DNA of 64,000 nt from Phoronis australis (taxonomy: Eukaryota; Phoronida; Phoronidae), in contig NMRA01000102.1 in NCBI GenBank assembly GCA_002633005.1, positions 943,662-1,007,661 on the forward strand, written 5' to 3'. Shown here in pieces: positions 1 to 11,804 of the stretch. Position 1 is the first letter of the stretch; each line of letters opens with the position of its first letter. The translations under genes and the position numbers were made by a program. The notes under the pieces are model-generated. The model was not told the origin of the DNA, did no database searches, and saw only the letters and a list, made by a program, of their open reading frames with translations.

Positions 1-1341
1 TTTTGCCTGAGGCGCTTAGGACTTTCGTAATATTCATGATGAAATATTAAGTTGCCTATAACGACAAGGAATTGATATTTTTAAACAGTAACATCTTTTT
101 TGAGATCTCGTCTTGAAAATTTACATCAAATTAAAATTAGCCATGTCATTGATGCCGTTCTCTTGCCATCAATGTGTCTTTCGTATTTGCTACATTTTAT
201 TAAATATAACTGGTCACGTCATTCAACTAATGGCAGATTAGTAGAAAGTCAAAAAATTAAAAAGGTAGAATAGGACGAGTATCAGCGATTAACAGATTTT
301 TTCATCGCTTTAAACTACATAGAAGTGGAAAGTGTGTTTATAAGGGTTATTATGACGCTCCATCCAAAGCAAATGGTCAAGTCAATGGAACGACGAGACC
401 GAGACTTCAGCGCTTTTTTCCTGTGCGTAATTTCGTAAGCTTCAACTGACACGTCTCCAAAAGACATTTTTTCAACTGGTGCCCAATATATTTTTCAACA
501 AGACGTTGACAAATGTCATCAAAACTGGTCTAGCTTCGTTGAAGTTATGGCAGAAACTAAGAGAAAAACGTGGCGCAATATAATATTAAACCGATTGAGA
601 AGGGATTGTCTCTCGACATTTTTTTGGACGGATGTTTTGTGAAAAGACAGTCTGTTGATAGTTACACTGTCTCCTCATGGTAGACTGGGGTAACATTTCC
701 CTTCACGTTTCATGCGGTCAGATGTAAGATATTGTCGAATTAAAGTTGTGAGAGACCCTTGAAAATGTTGATTAACATCGGAAAATCACAACCTTATTTG
801 AATGATCCCATTAGCATGAAATTTTTACATGATATGCTTGTTACACTGTTCTCCTGATTAATGTAAGGAACTTTTGTTTCAACTTTAATGGGCTATCAAG
901 GATTAGTTTTATGATTTTATGGAATAACTCAAAAGTGTGTGACGAAAACAAAAGGATGGTTTAGAAAACTGAAATTACAGAGTTTCAGAGATTTCATCCT
1001 TTACATGTATGTCGAACGAATTTTTTATATTGATCACGTGGTTTTCCTATGAATGTGCCTTTCTTTTTTGTTAAATTTTACAAATGGACATGGTTACATG
1101 ACAGTCTTGGTATGAAGTCAAAAGTCAAATTCTTCGGGCTTTTTAAGTTAAAAAATTACACTTATGTTTTATTAAAATTCTCTAGTTTTATACATGTTTG
1201 ATTCAAGTCGGACAGCACTGTCGATAAAGTCTTATTAATCTTGACTAATTACATTACAACACACAGTTATAATGCTGGAGACACACAAGCGATAAACATA
1301 CATTCAAAAGGGAATGAACAATATGTCGGAACTTGTTTTAG
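1..1341. other. Intergenic or intronic DNA, no gene recognised
   Basis: I see no open frame with coding character and no recognisable repeat here. The last bases before 1342 form the acceptor side of the F5/8 type C exon. The N-terminal half of that domain is not found in this stretch, so the preceding exon is either outside the window or lost. Confidence 0.5.
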
Positions 1342-1465
1342 GTCGACCTCAGTGAGACAAAGGACATCTACGCCGTGGGCTACGCAGGGAGAGGTGACTT
1401 CCCGGCTTACATTAAGACATTTACAATAAGTTACAGCAACGATGGCAGTAACTGGACATTCACAG
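1342..1465 (+). CDS. Internal exon of an F5/8 type C (discoidin) domain protein
   Basis: The 124-nt exon lies between a pyrimidine-rich acceptor (TTGTTTTAG) and a donor (CACAG, then GTAATA). It enters in phase 0 and leaves in phase 1. The 41 codons read VDLSETKDIYAVGYAGRGDF and continue to KTFTISYSNDGSNWTFT. This matches the middle of the F5/8 type C fold: the 'W-x-x-VDLG' strand, the 'V-x-TQGR' loop and the 'Y-x-LxYSNDGxxW' strand. Such domains sit in secreted or cell-surface proteins and bind lipid heads or glycans. I found no flanking discoidin exons in the window, so the gene is partial or this exon is a relic. The domain call is strong; whether the gene is functional is unknown. Confidence 0.72.
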
Positions 1466-1624
1466 GTAATACTTAAAGATACTGAAACAAAGCTTCGCAC
1501 GACCGACGGAGTCGCAAGAAATCGCCAGGTCTTACGAATTCCGACATTCCGATAAAGCGGTCTTAGAGTTTTCTCAGTAAACTCGTACAGCCGCCGTTTT
1601 AAGAGGCATCGATATGATGGGCCA

Positions 1625-1765
1625 TTGGGGGGAAAGTGTCGCCGGAAAAATACGAGCGTAATTTTGTACATTACGCCGTTATTTACGCCGTTAATTACGC
1701 CGTAAAATTACGAGCGTAATTCAATTCTTTATGGCGTAAAACTACGCTCGTAATTTAGTTTAAAC
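1625..1765. repeat. CpG-rich palindromic repeat (TACGAGCGTAA family), copy 1
   Basis: The block is built from repeats of the 11-mer TACGAGCGTAA, its reverse complement TTACGCTCGTA, and variants such as TTACGCCGTAA. It begins just after GAAAGTGTCGCC, a string that also borders the copy near 42.37 kb in inverted orientation. Related blocks lie at 31.06-31.25 kb and 42.09-42.37 kb. The high CpG content contrasts with the surroundings. Confidence 0.6.
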
Positions 1766-1898
1766 TATTAACCAATGACGTTGGGTTTTACAATCCAAGA
1801 TCGCGAGCGCTCATGAAAATACTTATATACTGACGGGTTTCATGTCTACGATACGAGCGCTGAANTTTCAAATAATAACCCCATATCTGCATACAAAC

Positions 1899-1901
<3 letters not shown>

Positions 1902-1951
<50 letters not shown>
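1902..1951. repeat. (TA)n microsatellite
   Basis: An uninterrupted TA dinucleotide run of about 50 bp. It produces an artefactual open frame with a poly-(Ile-Tyr) stretch on the minus strand. A single unresolved base (N) lies shortly before it at 1865. Confidence 0.95.
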
Positions 1952-1954
<3 letters not shown>

Positions 1955-3190
1955 TATTTTGGACGCCTGTGGTGGCACTGAGGTTTGCCTGGGAATCAAG
2001 ATATTATAGTTACACAAATTTAAGTGGTGTACAGTATCTTCGATATGGGTGACGGGTGTGATTAACAAAGTATGTGAATTTAGTCAATCTGCCGATCTTT
2101 TACTTGAAATGACTCAAAAGCACTTAATCACAAACACGTCAAGTAACAGTACAGTAAAAGGCACAACTGACGAAACGACGACGTGGAGTTCATTCCCTAC
2201 ATTTTCAATCAATGAGGACACAAAACCAAACAGCCCTGATTCGCAAGTGAGCTCAGGTCAGACTTGCAAAGCTTTTCCACCAGTTTGAAAGAAAAAGAAT
2301 GCCGAAATCGCTTGATAAAGGAGCACGTTTCACTACGCCACAAGAAAATCAAGAGTGCAGCTTACACTTAAAAAGTTGACACGGATCAACTGAGACGAAA
2401 CGAGGTATTCCAGAGTGTAAACGAACTGACACGAGCAAATTGACACCGCGGTGACAAATTTTTGCCACCTATTTATGAGGTAGAGCAATTTGCGCTCGAA
2501 CATCTTGCGCCGTGTCAAGTCTAAACGCGAAACTAGAGCAAGGCGGAAAGGATCATCTCTACTGCGCTTGTGCAATGACCTTCATACGGGTTCTTTGTCT
2601 CTGCAACTCTCGTCATTTGTAAACCTGCGCATGTGCGATCCAGTCTCTCCAGCTGCAATTTCCGTCTTGCCACGGTTAGCGAGTTGTGTGTGTAAACGGC
2701 CGCTTGACACGGGTCAATTTCCTCTGTGTCAGTTGCGCCGGGCCAAAAGTTGATGTTTAAACGGGACTTAACGGGACTAAGGAAATATTGATAAGGTTAC
2801 TGCACAGACTACCATCTACGCACAGGCACTCTCATCGCCTTTTCTCTGACCGATTATGTAATCAAATAAATACCACTTGCCAGTAAAATACAGACATGCA
2901 TTTCAGGAAAAGCTCAGCATGAAACGGCGAGGATTCAGTGGGGCTATGGAAAATGCTTTCTGACGCACCAGTTGTGGGTTCAGCTTACCGGTTTCAACGC
3001 ACAAAAAAGAATAGACAACTTGATATGTTTTCTGAGGCATGCATTAGTGTAGGTCAAGAAAAGAAATAATGTTCTGATCTAGGCGACGAGAGCGAACGAC
3101 TTTGTTACGCGCGGTAGCTTATTCGCTGATGGTCAGTAGTCAGCACTCATTGGTCCCTTACGTGTCTAGCCAGCACGCAGGAAATCAGCG
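1952..3190. other. No gene recognised
   Basis: Short open frames occur on both strands (for example 2049-2288 and 2490-2753). None has domain signatures, splice context or similarity to other parts of the window. The 2390-2760 part repeats GACACG/GGTCAA-type words but has no clear unit. Confidence 0.4.
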
Positions 3191-3338
3191 AGTAGCCAGC
3201 ACGAAGGTATCACTTAATTTTGCTCGGGAATTTTTTTACACCGACGTTTCTGATTGGCTAGTCGAATTTTCAGCAGGCAGCGCTTTACCCAAACAAACTG
3301 GCATGACTGACGGACTCAAATGTAATGTGGTCTGTTGT
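3191..3338. repeat. Dispersed repeat, copy A (partner at 8.03-8.17 kb)
   Basis: From GTAGCCAGCACG onward this stretch aligns by eye with 8032-8166. Shared words include GAATTTTTTTACACC, TTTCTGATTGG, TGGCATGACTGA and GTGGTCTGTTGT. Both copies are in the same orientation. The type is unknown; it could be a decayed MITE or SINE. Confidence 0.55.
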
Positions 3339-4129
3339 GGAAACAAATCGCTGCTCAGGAAATGTGAATCCTAGAAATTGCGTTGCCGCCTTTTCGGAGT
3401 GCATCTTTCTACTGTCGATGACTTGTTTACGAAACTGACCTGTATTCATACAGTATGAACAACACACGGCTTAAATCGGCCGGATATGCCTTTATTGTAG
3501 ATGTATGTGCTTCCAGCACGCGGCTAAACTTGCTCCTCCCTGATCCCGTGACTCTTTGTTTTCACTCAGGGCCTGATGCCGTCTGGAGGCGTTGTCTAAA
3601 CAATGTATCTCACAGGCGAATTACGCCTTCAGGAGGGATAGAAGGCAAGAACTTATTGGATTAAGTTTAATTATATCTAGGGTATTCCCAGTTTTCTGTC
3701 CAATGAGGATTGAGACACTAGACACTGTATTAACTTGTTGTTTGCGAAGTTAATGCCTATTGGTTGTTATTTCTGGATTTTAGAACCATTTCTTCACAAG
3801 CAAATTATCACTTCAACTAAAAACCACGGAGCGTGTTACCTTTGTAGTGGCCGTAGTGGCAACTTTTGAAAGGTTTTAGTGATGTTCCTGAAATACATTT
3901 GTTTGATTTGAAGACTATAATGAAGCTAACCGCCCTGAATTGGAGCCTGATTGGCATTACATAACACTGCTGTCACCACTTAATTATCTTCTAAGGTGTT
4001 CATGTTTAGTTTATTTGAACTAACGAGAAACAATAACAAAATGTTCAATTACTGCTCTGTGACAGGCACTGAGCACATACTCTCTTGAAATTGCAGGCTT
4101 GATATCTAACAGTTCTTGAAGTTTTTATT
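3339..4129. other. No gene recognised
   Basis: AT-rich sequence. Only small open frames without coding features are visible, such as 3455-3664. Confidence 0.4.
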
Positions 4130-4296
4130 ATGGAGGATAGTGTGGATACTGATGACACTGGTCACACTTAGATATCGACTTCAGTGATTATGGATATGAT
4201 AGTGTGGATACTGATGACACTGAGTGGTCAGATTTAGATACAAATTTCAATGATCTAGATTATGATGGGGATATGCCACATGTAAATCTTTCTTGA
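4130..4296 (+). pseudogene. Remnant of an acidic protein tail with two about 21-residue repeats
   Basis: Two copies of a unit of about 62 bp lie in tandem. Each encodes DSVDTDDT followed by a Ser/Trp-Leu-Asp-rich stretch. The second copy reads EWSDLDTNFNDLDYDGDMPH and ends at a TGA. The first copy opens with ATG (MEDSVDTDDT) but lacks four bases relative to the second, which throws it out of frame. The strongly acidic composition suggests a C-terminal tail, but no family is recognised and no splice sites were confirmed. It could also be a low-complexity tandem duplication that happens to be open. Confidence 0.35.
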
Positions 4297-4839
4297 CACG
4301 TTTTCTAGGAATTTAAATGAGTTATTTGTAAACAAACAAACAAATGTCTTTGTTTCTGGAAAACGAAAAGTGAAACTATTTGCTGAACCCTTTATCAATA
4401 CTGAGCTTCAATAAATTTTATATCAACACGGAGCTCATATACTCAAGATGTTTTGCTGAAAATTTGATAACTATATGTTTACTAATGACTGAGTGACGAG
4501 GTTTTAATTATGTTCAGTGCTTCTGACCTAGTTCTGAGTTAAATACCCTCCGACTTCAAGGGGGTAGACATTGCACAGGTAAGCCAGGCCAGCTGTTTAT
4601 ACCATATGATGCTCAGAGTCGAATGAGTTTAACATACATGTAACTGCAGAAACGAAATAGTTGCTGTGACGCCACTTGTATGACAAGGCTAAACATCGTT
4701 CACAGTCCACCATATTTTCATGGTGTTTTAAAGCTTATATGTACCAATGACTGCTGAGATTACATCAACCAATGCTAAAGCGCGTGTCACTGCGTGATAC
4801 CTGTGTGCTGGCTAGGTACGTAGGGAACCAGCCAGGGTA
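4297..4839. other. No gene recognised
   Basis: Nothing with coding or repeat signature stands out before the duplicated segment that starts near 4840. Confidence 0.4.
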
Positions 4840-5640
4840 GCTTATTAAATTGGGTACGGTGGTTTCCCAACGGGAGTGAACAGTCGTAACGTGACGGGAA
4901 ACAGAAGATATGAAAGCGCTCGGAGGTGAAATTGACTGAAATGATGATGATAACGATGTAACGGTTGTGGTGGCGACGATGAGCATGATGATAGCAATCA
5001 TATGACGAATGAAGATGGCAGAAATGGTTTACAAATCATGTAGCGCTTAAACACTGCAATCTAATGTTACACGTATCAAATATCGCAACATTAATGGGTA
5101 AGCTTGCATGTTACCTAAAACCTGGTTAGAAAATTTTGGCCTGGAACCAACGCAATGCCAATGCCAAGCAAGCGTTGCACAAGAATGCAAAGTTTAAATG
5201 GTACTCTCAACTTTATCGACATAAAAAGACTTAAAAGTACTCACACGTATACGAGATAAGGCTCACGAACACCAGTGCGAAAACGGTCTGCATTTTGATT
5301 GTTTAGAGAGAGGTAGCTGAGACACACTACTTGCAGTGACGACTGCTACAGAGTGAGAGAAGAAAGGCCACGCCTTGGTAGAAGATTTCTGCGCATGCCC
5401 GTATGAATACAGGGTGTGTAAACTCTTAGCTTCTTTGCAACCGCCTGTACGCAGTTTTCGTAAAAGGTCCTTGATCATTTGGAAACGTCGCTTGAGTTGA
5501 CTGGCCGGATTGTTGTTACACCACGAGAGCCCTTTAAACTAACGTATCCCTGCTTTCTCATTAGAAAAAAGGCTGCAACGCATTCGTTCTCTTTTTTCCT
5601 TTGCTCTGCCAAACAAATTAATTAAAAACATAGCTTCACA
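4840..5640. repeat. Segmental duplicate A of the locus at 48.13-49.19 kb
   Basis: This segment is collinear and in the same orientation as 48130-49190. Long shared strings include GGTAAGCTTGCATGTTA, CACGAACACCAGTGCG and GGTAGAAGATTTCTGCGCAT. The duplication includes a signal-peptide exon and its upstream DNA. Here the upstream repeat unit (from 5466) is present once; copy B carries it three times. A further block, 7826-7945, corresponds to 49204-49325, so about 2.2 kb has been added in copy A or lost in copy B. Confidence 0.75.
5245..5293 (-). CDS. First coding exon (signal peptide) of a secreted or GPI-type protein, copy A
   Basis: On the minus strand an ATG at 5293 opens the peptide MQTVFALVFVSLISYT. 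This is a short polar start followed by a hydrophobic core, typical of a secretory signal peptide. The exon leaves in phase 1 at a good donor (ACGT, then GTGAGTAC). Small secreted families such as Ly6 commonly have a phase-1 signal-peptide exon. The same exon recurs at 48550-48598 with only the Tyr-Thr/Tyr-Ser end and silent sites changed, which supports real coding. I could not find the following exons at lower coordinates, so the gene may be decayed or its exon 2 unrecognised. Confidence 0.5.
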
Positions 5641-7825
5641 CCAAAACAACAGTACTGCTTTTCAAAACAAATAATAGGACGGTTTGAATCTGTTGCACAG
5701 GGCAGTTCTTGTTCGAATGAGAAAAGCCCAGCAGTAATGACCTTTTCCGACTTCAGCCGAGTCAATTCTGAGAGGCATATGTGCTTACATAACTGTCTGA
5801 TGTCAGTTCAGGAAGACAGCTGTGTATTGCAGTGGCTGCAAGCAGTCAACCCTCCAAAATTTTGCTTGCTTCTCGGCAAGAAGATGCAAAGACCAGTGTA
5901 TCACAGATAATCAAGCCTAATACAAAATAGTGCAGTTTTATTTTTTTTTCATTTTCAGCAGTGAGTAAAAAGGGTGTCACCTTTAAATTTAACCACAAAT
6001 TTTATCGAAGTTCGAGTGGAGGTGGCAATCTCAATGACAGAATTACAAAGACACTTGAAATGGAAGTCTTCTGAACTTGGTTTTTTAATTCATGTGTTAA
6101 TGTATTGAAATAATAACAAACCCAAGGCATCAAAAAATATTACCTGAAGATGCCCGTGAAAATATTATTTCAGCCATTAGTTACGACAAGTTAATTCTAC
6201 CATGCTTTGGTCACTGAGTCATAGAAGTCAAAGAACAAACCAGAGGACGATTATCATTTAATCCACAGTTCAAATTAAAAGCAAGTGCCTTCAATCGAAA
6301 TTATCTACATGTATTTGGTTTCTACAGTGAAAGTCTTTCAAGGTAGTTGAAGGTTACCGCTACTGTACATAAGTCACAAATGATATAATCTCAGTACAGT
6401 AAAGTTTATATGTGATCTAATCTTTTACCAAAATAAGTTACTTAGAATGCACGGTATTTTTAAATTTTTAAAACACCTAAGCATTACAAACGTTATCCAA
6501 CGAATAGACAAATTTACATGATATGAAAGTGGATATGCCTAACTATTGCCATGGCGACCAGGTATTTCGGTACATTAGAATTCGACAAGAATGATTTGAA
6601 TAAATAAGAAGTAGCTGTGGAAANTGTAGACCTCTCTCACTAAATTTCATCGTAACTTATTGATGAAAATAAATTATGCACGGTTTTAAACTCGTAACTT
6701 ATGCTGCTTGTCCAAGATGACCAACCAGGTTCAAACAAGTGACCCAAATTGCGCCACAAAATTGCAATAAATGTGTTCTGCTTAACCAGATTTTGATAAT
6801 TGCTCAATTTTTGTTGAGTGGGATGCATTAGCTTTCCGATTATATTGAAGTATTTGTGCAAAGCGAAGATAATCGGTTGTATAGCCCTACTCTTACTCAC
6901 TGTTCATTTAGTCCAGCTAGCGATCGACTAGGCTAAAATTCAACGGATTGCAACGACAGGTAACAAGCATAAAGCAATTCAACACATCCACCCACAAACA
7001 CTTACCGGTATGTTGCAAAAACTGTACTTCAAAAGAAAAGCAATCTACTGGTTACTTCTAATCCTGTCCGACGGTGTCTGTTCAGTGGATCCGCCATTTT
7101 GAATGTTACATGTAGGTTTTAACAGTAGCTCCACTAGCTTGTGGAAAACGACGTCATGAACCGTTTTGGATACTCTCTAAAAGTTCACCCATCCCTGGTG
7201 TACAACTATAATCGGATCACAGGCTGTCGTTCTAGAAGCAGTCCACAGAAATATATTTGCTGCAGACTACCTAATACGGCCACTCTCCACGCGTGGACTT
7301 TGCTAAGTATTCTCACTTGCAACGCAGTCATGGAACAGTGGCAAACTTGTGCAAAGATACCCCAGCCATTGGCGTATTGCCACAGCCTCTAACTACACAA
7401 CGGTCAGACATTCTTCTTCAAATATTTACTCCAGTTTAAATCTAAAAATCCGACTACATTTGAGAAAGTACTCCTCTTGGCACACAGCAATGTACACTGT
7501 GGACTCAGTCACGCTGACACTGCAATGATCAGGTCACGTCCCTACTAATTGTAAAATGTTTATGGCAACACACAAGGCATTGTGCATATGCATAGCATTT
7601 CAGAAAATTAATGGGCAAAAGTTGCATAATAAACCTATTCTAACAAACACAAAGATTCCATTTGTGGCAGATAGTCCCAGCCAAGAGTACTTAACCTATG
7701 GACAGACTAGGCAGTGATCGGGTCAGGAATTCCTGATATGTTCCGGATGTGACGTGTTTCAGAAGATAGCAGAAGTTCAAATTTTTTGTTCTCATAATTT
7801 TGTGGGGAAGTGGGAGCGTTATATC
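5641..7825. other. No gene recognised; one unresolved base at 6624
   Basis: Scattered short open frames (6640-6900 minus, 7141-7392 plus) show no domain, no repeat match and no convincing splice sites. Confidence 0.4.
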
Positions 7826-7945
7826 ATTCTTAATCTATACCTCATTTTATTTTTGCCATTTTGGATCGGTAGTTTATATTTTAATACCTAGATAACTGTC
7901 CTTTTTACATGTACTCATTTTACATAGATATTCAATCAATGGAGC
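7826..7945. repeat. Repeat block shared with 49204-49325
   Basis: Shared words include ATTCTTAATCTATACCTCAT, TTTTACATAGATAT and CAATCAAT, in the same order and orientation. This is probably the distal end of the segmental duplication whose main part is 4840-5640. Confidence 0.6.
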
Positions 7946-8031
7946 CATTCAAAAACCTTTACAATAATTACTGGAGGGCGCGCGTGTACTAGTGGTGACT
8001 CGCTGGTTCCCTGCGTGGCGCTAGATGGTCG

Positions 8032-8166
8032 GTAGCCAGCACGCAGGTTTTACTTACTTTTCCTCGAGAATTTTTTTACACCAGCATTTCTGATTGGTTT
8101 GTCGAATTCCCAACAGGCCGCTTTTGGCATGACTGATGGACTGAAGTGTAAATGTGGTCTGTTGTA
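8032..8166. repeat. Dispersed repeat, copy B (partner at 3.19-3.34 kb)
   Basis: It aligns with 3191-3338 in the same orientation, with point changes and small indels. It lies directly upstream of the LTR-like segment at 8.25 kb. Confidence 0.55.
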
Positions 8167-8249
8167 CGGACAAATCGGTGCTTCATATTTATGTTCTGTG
8201 TTATACATGTAGCTTGTTCGTTTACTCGATAAGCTTAGTCGCCAGATGG

Positions 8250-8561
8250 TGTTACCCGTAACGTTATTGTACGTTTTACCCACGATGCTCTTTTTCCGTT
8301 ATTGGCTGCTCCCAGTGGTTTGTGGTTATCAATATAGTTGTTAGTTATCTGTCAACATCATTGTTATTTCAAAGTTTTCACAATTGGCGACGAGGAAAAA
8401 CACAGACACGGATAATGTAAGGAATATAACGCGAACACTGAAAACTGGAATTACTATATGAAGAGGCTGGAGTTTTATTTCGTTGCAAACGACGTGAAAG
8501 CCGATGAGAAAAAGAGGAAGATTTTTCTGACTACATGTGACGCAGCCACTTACTCAACGCC
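8250..8561 (+). mobile_element. Ty3/Gypsy-like LTR end, primer-binding site and truncated gag
   Basis: An AT-rich LTR-like segment ends in ...TTTTCACA near 8382. Two bases later comes TGGCGACGAGG, which has the position and TGG start of a tRNA primer-binding site. From about 8431 the plus frame reads ENWNYYMKRLEFYFVANDV, then KKRKIFLTTCDAATYS. This is the conserved start of a Gypsy gag ('W-x-x-Y-x-x-R-x-E-x-YF-x-AN' and 'KRxIFLxxCG-x-x-TY'). The frame stays open to 8688, but gag similarity stops near 8561, where a tandem repeat begins. No protease, RT or integrase follows. It is a dead fragment. Confidence 0.6.
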
Positions 8562-9400
8562 AGAAATATCTGACATAGGCAGTGCGCATGCGCAGCTAGA
8601 AGCTAACTATTCCCCCACAGAAATACACACGAAGGGGTTTTCCAAGGAGTTTGGATTTAGGGGAGACAACTCTGCACTTTGCCGATAGCTAGCGAGAAAA
8701 ACGTAGACGTTAAGGATTCATTATGCTGAATATTGGAGAGATTGGTGAAGATTTTTCGGTGTCCATTGAACTTTGAAGTTTGAAAACGTTGATGGTACAC
8801 AGCCAATCTCCCGGAAGGCAATACTTCAGCCCAAACCCATTTTCAAATCAAATCTGTGGAGAGTATAATTCAGTTCCCTTGTCTGCCGATATAGCGGAGG
8901 TCACGAACAGTGTGACCTACATATCACAAAATGCCGATTTCGAACAAATTTTCTGAAAAAAAACAACGCCAGAAATTTGTAAAATGCACAACTGCGCATG
9001 CGCTAAATCTTGCCATCAGCCCTCCATAAGAAATACACAAGAACAGGCTATAATCAGCAATTTACAAGTGAGGGGAGATAACTACACAAATTGACGATAA
9101 CCTGTGGCATAGAGTGTATGATAAGACTTGTTACTGCCAAATATCAGCGTCATTGGTGGAAAAGTTTCCACATCTCTTGAAGTTTGAAGTTTGCCCCGTT
9201 GAGGCCTATGCTAATGATCGTCCGGAAGCCAATATTTGAGTGCATAGCTCATTTTGAAGTCAAGTTTGTGGCTGAATTCATTTTTCCATCAGATTTGCCG
9301 ATAGCCTAGGTGACTACTAGGAGTACTCAGAGGGTGCTGATCAAAATTTCATGCTGTTTTTCAAAAAAATTTCCACGTCTCTTGTGTTCAGAAAATGGAT
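8556..9400. repeat. Two-copy tandem repeat, about 415-bp unit
   Basis: The second copy starts near 8965. Both copies begin with AACGCCAGAAAT, followed by a GCGCATGCGC block and then AGAAATACACA. Both go on to a GGGGAGA-AACT block with TTGCCGATA or TTGACGATA, and a TTGAAGTTTGAA-type stretch. The copies are strongly diverged. The array begins inside the truncated gag. Confidence 0.5.
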
Positions 9401-10100
9401 CCACGTACAGTGCTGTGAGATGAAATATTGCCGATCGCCTGGTTGTCTTGCATTGAATTTTGCACTCTGTAGATGAAAGACTAGCTCAGAATCTGTAAGA
9501 AACTGTTATGTTCATTTTTTCATCTGGTATGAGATTAGAAATACATTCGAAGTTTGAAAAAAGTAGGATATTATACAGTTTTATTCCGGATATTTCGTTT
9601 GTGATCAGTAGTTGATAGGACTACAACAGTTATCTTCAAAATGTTGTTCCGTTTTTGTGATCCACAGTACGTTGTCCTTCGTCTTAATTCAATACTGTTA
9701 CTTAGGAGTGGATTCCGAACACAAGTTTGTATTGGCAAACATCTGAAAATTAATAAAAATAAAAAGCGCTTTGGCAGCCCGCTTAAGCCAATGCAAGCAC
9801 ACGCGGCTGGCTGGCGTTCAGTTCAACTTTTTTTGGTTATGTGTACAAGATAACAGTGAGTTGTGACCCCCAATGACCCAGCTAGCACTGTCGTACTGTA
9901 GACTGTGGAATTTCAGAAATTCCAAATACGGTTATTGTAAACTTGACTATGCTCTGCGGACTACTGACTTCAGCCGGGCTCACGGTACTAGCGCCCAAGC
10001 TTCCTGACCTTTAACCTAACTATGCGTTGTTGTCATTGGTTAGAGACATGGCGTTAAGCATCACCTAACGGATCAAGAATGTTACAAATTTCTGGCGTTG
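8964..10100. mobile_element. Possible non-autonomous element bounded by a 19-bp inverted repeat
   Basis: CAACGCCAGAAATTTGTAA at 8964-8982 recurs as a perfect reverse complement at 10082-10100. No transposase-like frame lies between. The left repeat overlaps the start of the second unit of the 415-bp tandem repeat, so the pair may be two fragments of that repeat family in opposite orientation. No target-site duplication was identified. Confidence 0.3.
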
Positions 10101-11425
10101 CGGTGTCCAACATGGTGTTGAAAACGGGTTCTAGGCCAGAAATGTAAAAAGCAGTCACTTAAAGTTTGGTGGTCTGCAGTACGATTTGCAAGCTCTAATG
10201 AGGAAGATTTAGCCCCGAATGTTCATTCCCAGTAGTGCAACAAGAAGCAGTCGGTCATGTATTTTGCTAAAAAACATGAATACTGAAAGTATTGCACATA
10301 GATCACTTCATGAGACGCAGCTAGGTTAAGGTTGTACTAATTCTTTTTAACATTATATTGCTGTTTTTAGTAATTTATACTGTGTTGAAGGTATCACATT
10401 TATTAGAAAAAAGAGCTCATACCCATAGACGGAATATGCGTCATGAGCTTTTCCCTTTTTTGAAAATACAGAGGTTGATGAAAATACCAGCAATTCTCAC
10501 CATGTTATTGCTGTTGTAAAGGGGCACGAAAGCTATCAGTTGTATAAATAATCATTTTCCAATGTTTGGAATAGCATTCATAAATTCTACCATAACAAGT
10601 CTGTGGTGGTTGATGATGTAGAATATGACTTGGGTGTATACTTGGCAGCTGATTATAAATTCTTTTTACTCGTCCTAGGTATGAATGGGGCAACCTCTAA
10701 TTAAGCCTGCATATATTGCAAGGTTCACAAGGAAAGTCGTTGAAATCTCTCGAAACCTTATTCGTTTTACAACACTGAGACTATGTTCTGGACACAAGGA
10801 GACTTTTAGACGTCCCACTTGTCCAGTCAGTTTGCCTGCAAATATTTTCCACTAATACGATTGCCGATATCACTTATAATCGTGTGTCAGTTCACTAAGC
10901 CAGGGTTTGTTTTGTTTATGTAGTTTGTAGTGTGGCCACCAGGTGTCTTCTCTACTTACTGTAGAGTGGCACATGTGCTCTTGCATTTTCCTTCAGCTAT
11001 TGTCTTTGAACCATTGTTATGGAGATGTACTCAGATTGACCATGGGTGTGGTGCACAGCCGCTGCATTAGTTTTCTGACAGTCTTGTGAGACAGATGTTA
11101 GGTTTGGCAGCCACAGGGCTTCACATTCTGTAAGTGGAAATTTTGTTATTTTGTTTTCTCATATACTGTGTAAAGCCAGTAACTAGAATTTGGTCAGTGA
11201 GTTGCTTACTCTGCTTAGTCTGACTTAACTGCTAGTTTAGTTACTGTTTGTAAGTTTTGCTGTTTAGCTAGAGTGGAATGTTATCCTGTATGCAGATTTA
11301 GTTTGGTAGATTTTGGTATCTCGCTGATTGTAGTTTTGTTATTTTTTCAGTAAACGTATGTATGTGACACAGAACCAAGGTGTTTTCTTTAATCCGGATT
11401 CCCCAGCCTGTGGTGTCGTCACATC
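10101..11425. other. No gene recognised; LTR-like texture near 10.9-11.42 kb
   Basis: The T/G-rich stretch ending ...GGTGTCGTCACA at about 11423 resembles an LTR end, but no second copy and no primer-binding site were seen. The rest is featureless. Confidence 0.3.
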
Positions 11426-11789
11426 GTAGATGAGCTTCGTCTGTTGTTGCGTGTAACTGACCGCCTCATTGAAAATCTGATTGAAGAATGCTTGGAAATG
11501 GACACTTTAAAGAAATACAAACGTATAGTTGTACACAGATGTCACTTGCAAACCCGGATTCCCATTTAAATCGCCTACTGAAGGCTATCCGGTCATGTGG
11601 GGTAAATTTCAAAATTTGGAAAACAAAGCTGCCTAGTGGCAAAGGTCATTTTGATGAATCGAACTTGGTGGGGAAAGAAAAAAGAAACTGCTTTGTTCAT
11701 TGCCAGAGACACTGTTATGTAATGTATTAAATCCTGATACAGAGAATCAAGTTATCAAGCTTTGGCATGATTTTGCGATTATTTACTAA
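11426..11789 (+). pseudogene. Broken ORF of an unrecognised protein family
   Basis: Three blocks with strong protein character lie in different plus frames. Block one reads VDELRLLLRVTDRLIENLIE then ECLEMDTLKKYKR. Block two reads LNRLLKAIRSCGVNFKIWKT then KLPSGKGHFDESNLVGKEKR. Block three reads PETLLCNVLNPDTENQVIKL then WHDFAIIY and a stop at 11789. The mix of amphipathic helix, 'GVxFxxW' and 'VIKLWxDFxxIY' looks like one conserved domain broken by at least two frameshifts. I do not recognise the family. Such text is common in transposon-associated or lineage-expanded invertebrate genes. Splice sites were not established. Confidence 0.45.
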
Positions 11790-11804
11790 TCTATTTTTCC
11801 TACT

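Noticed and set aside
1868-2068. Open frame with poly-(Ile-Tyr) on the minus strand
   Set aside because: It is a translation of the TA microsatellite.
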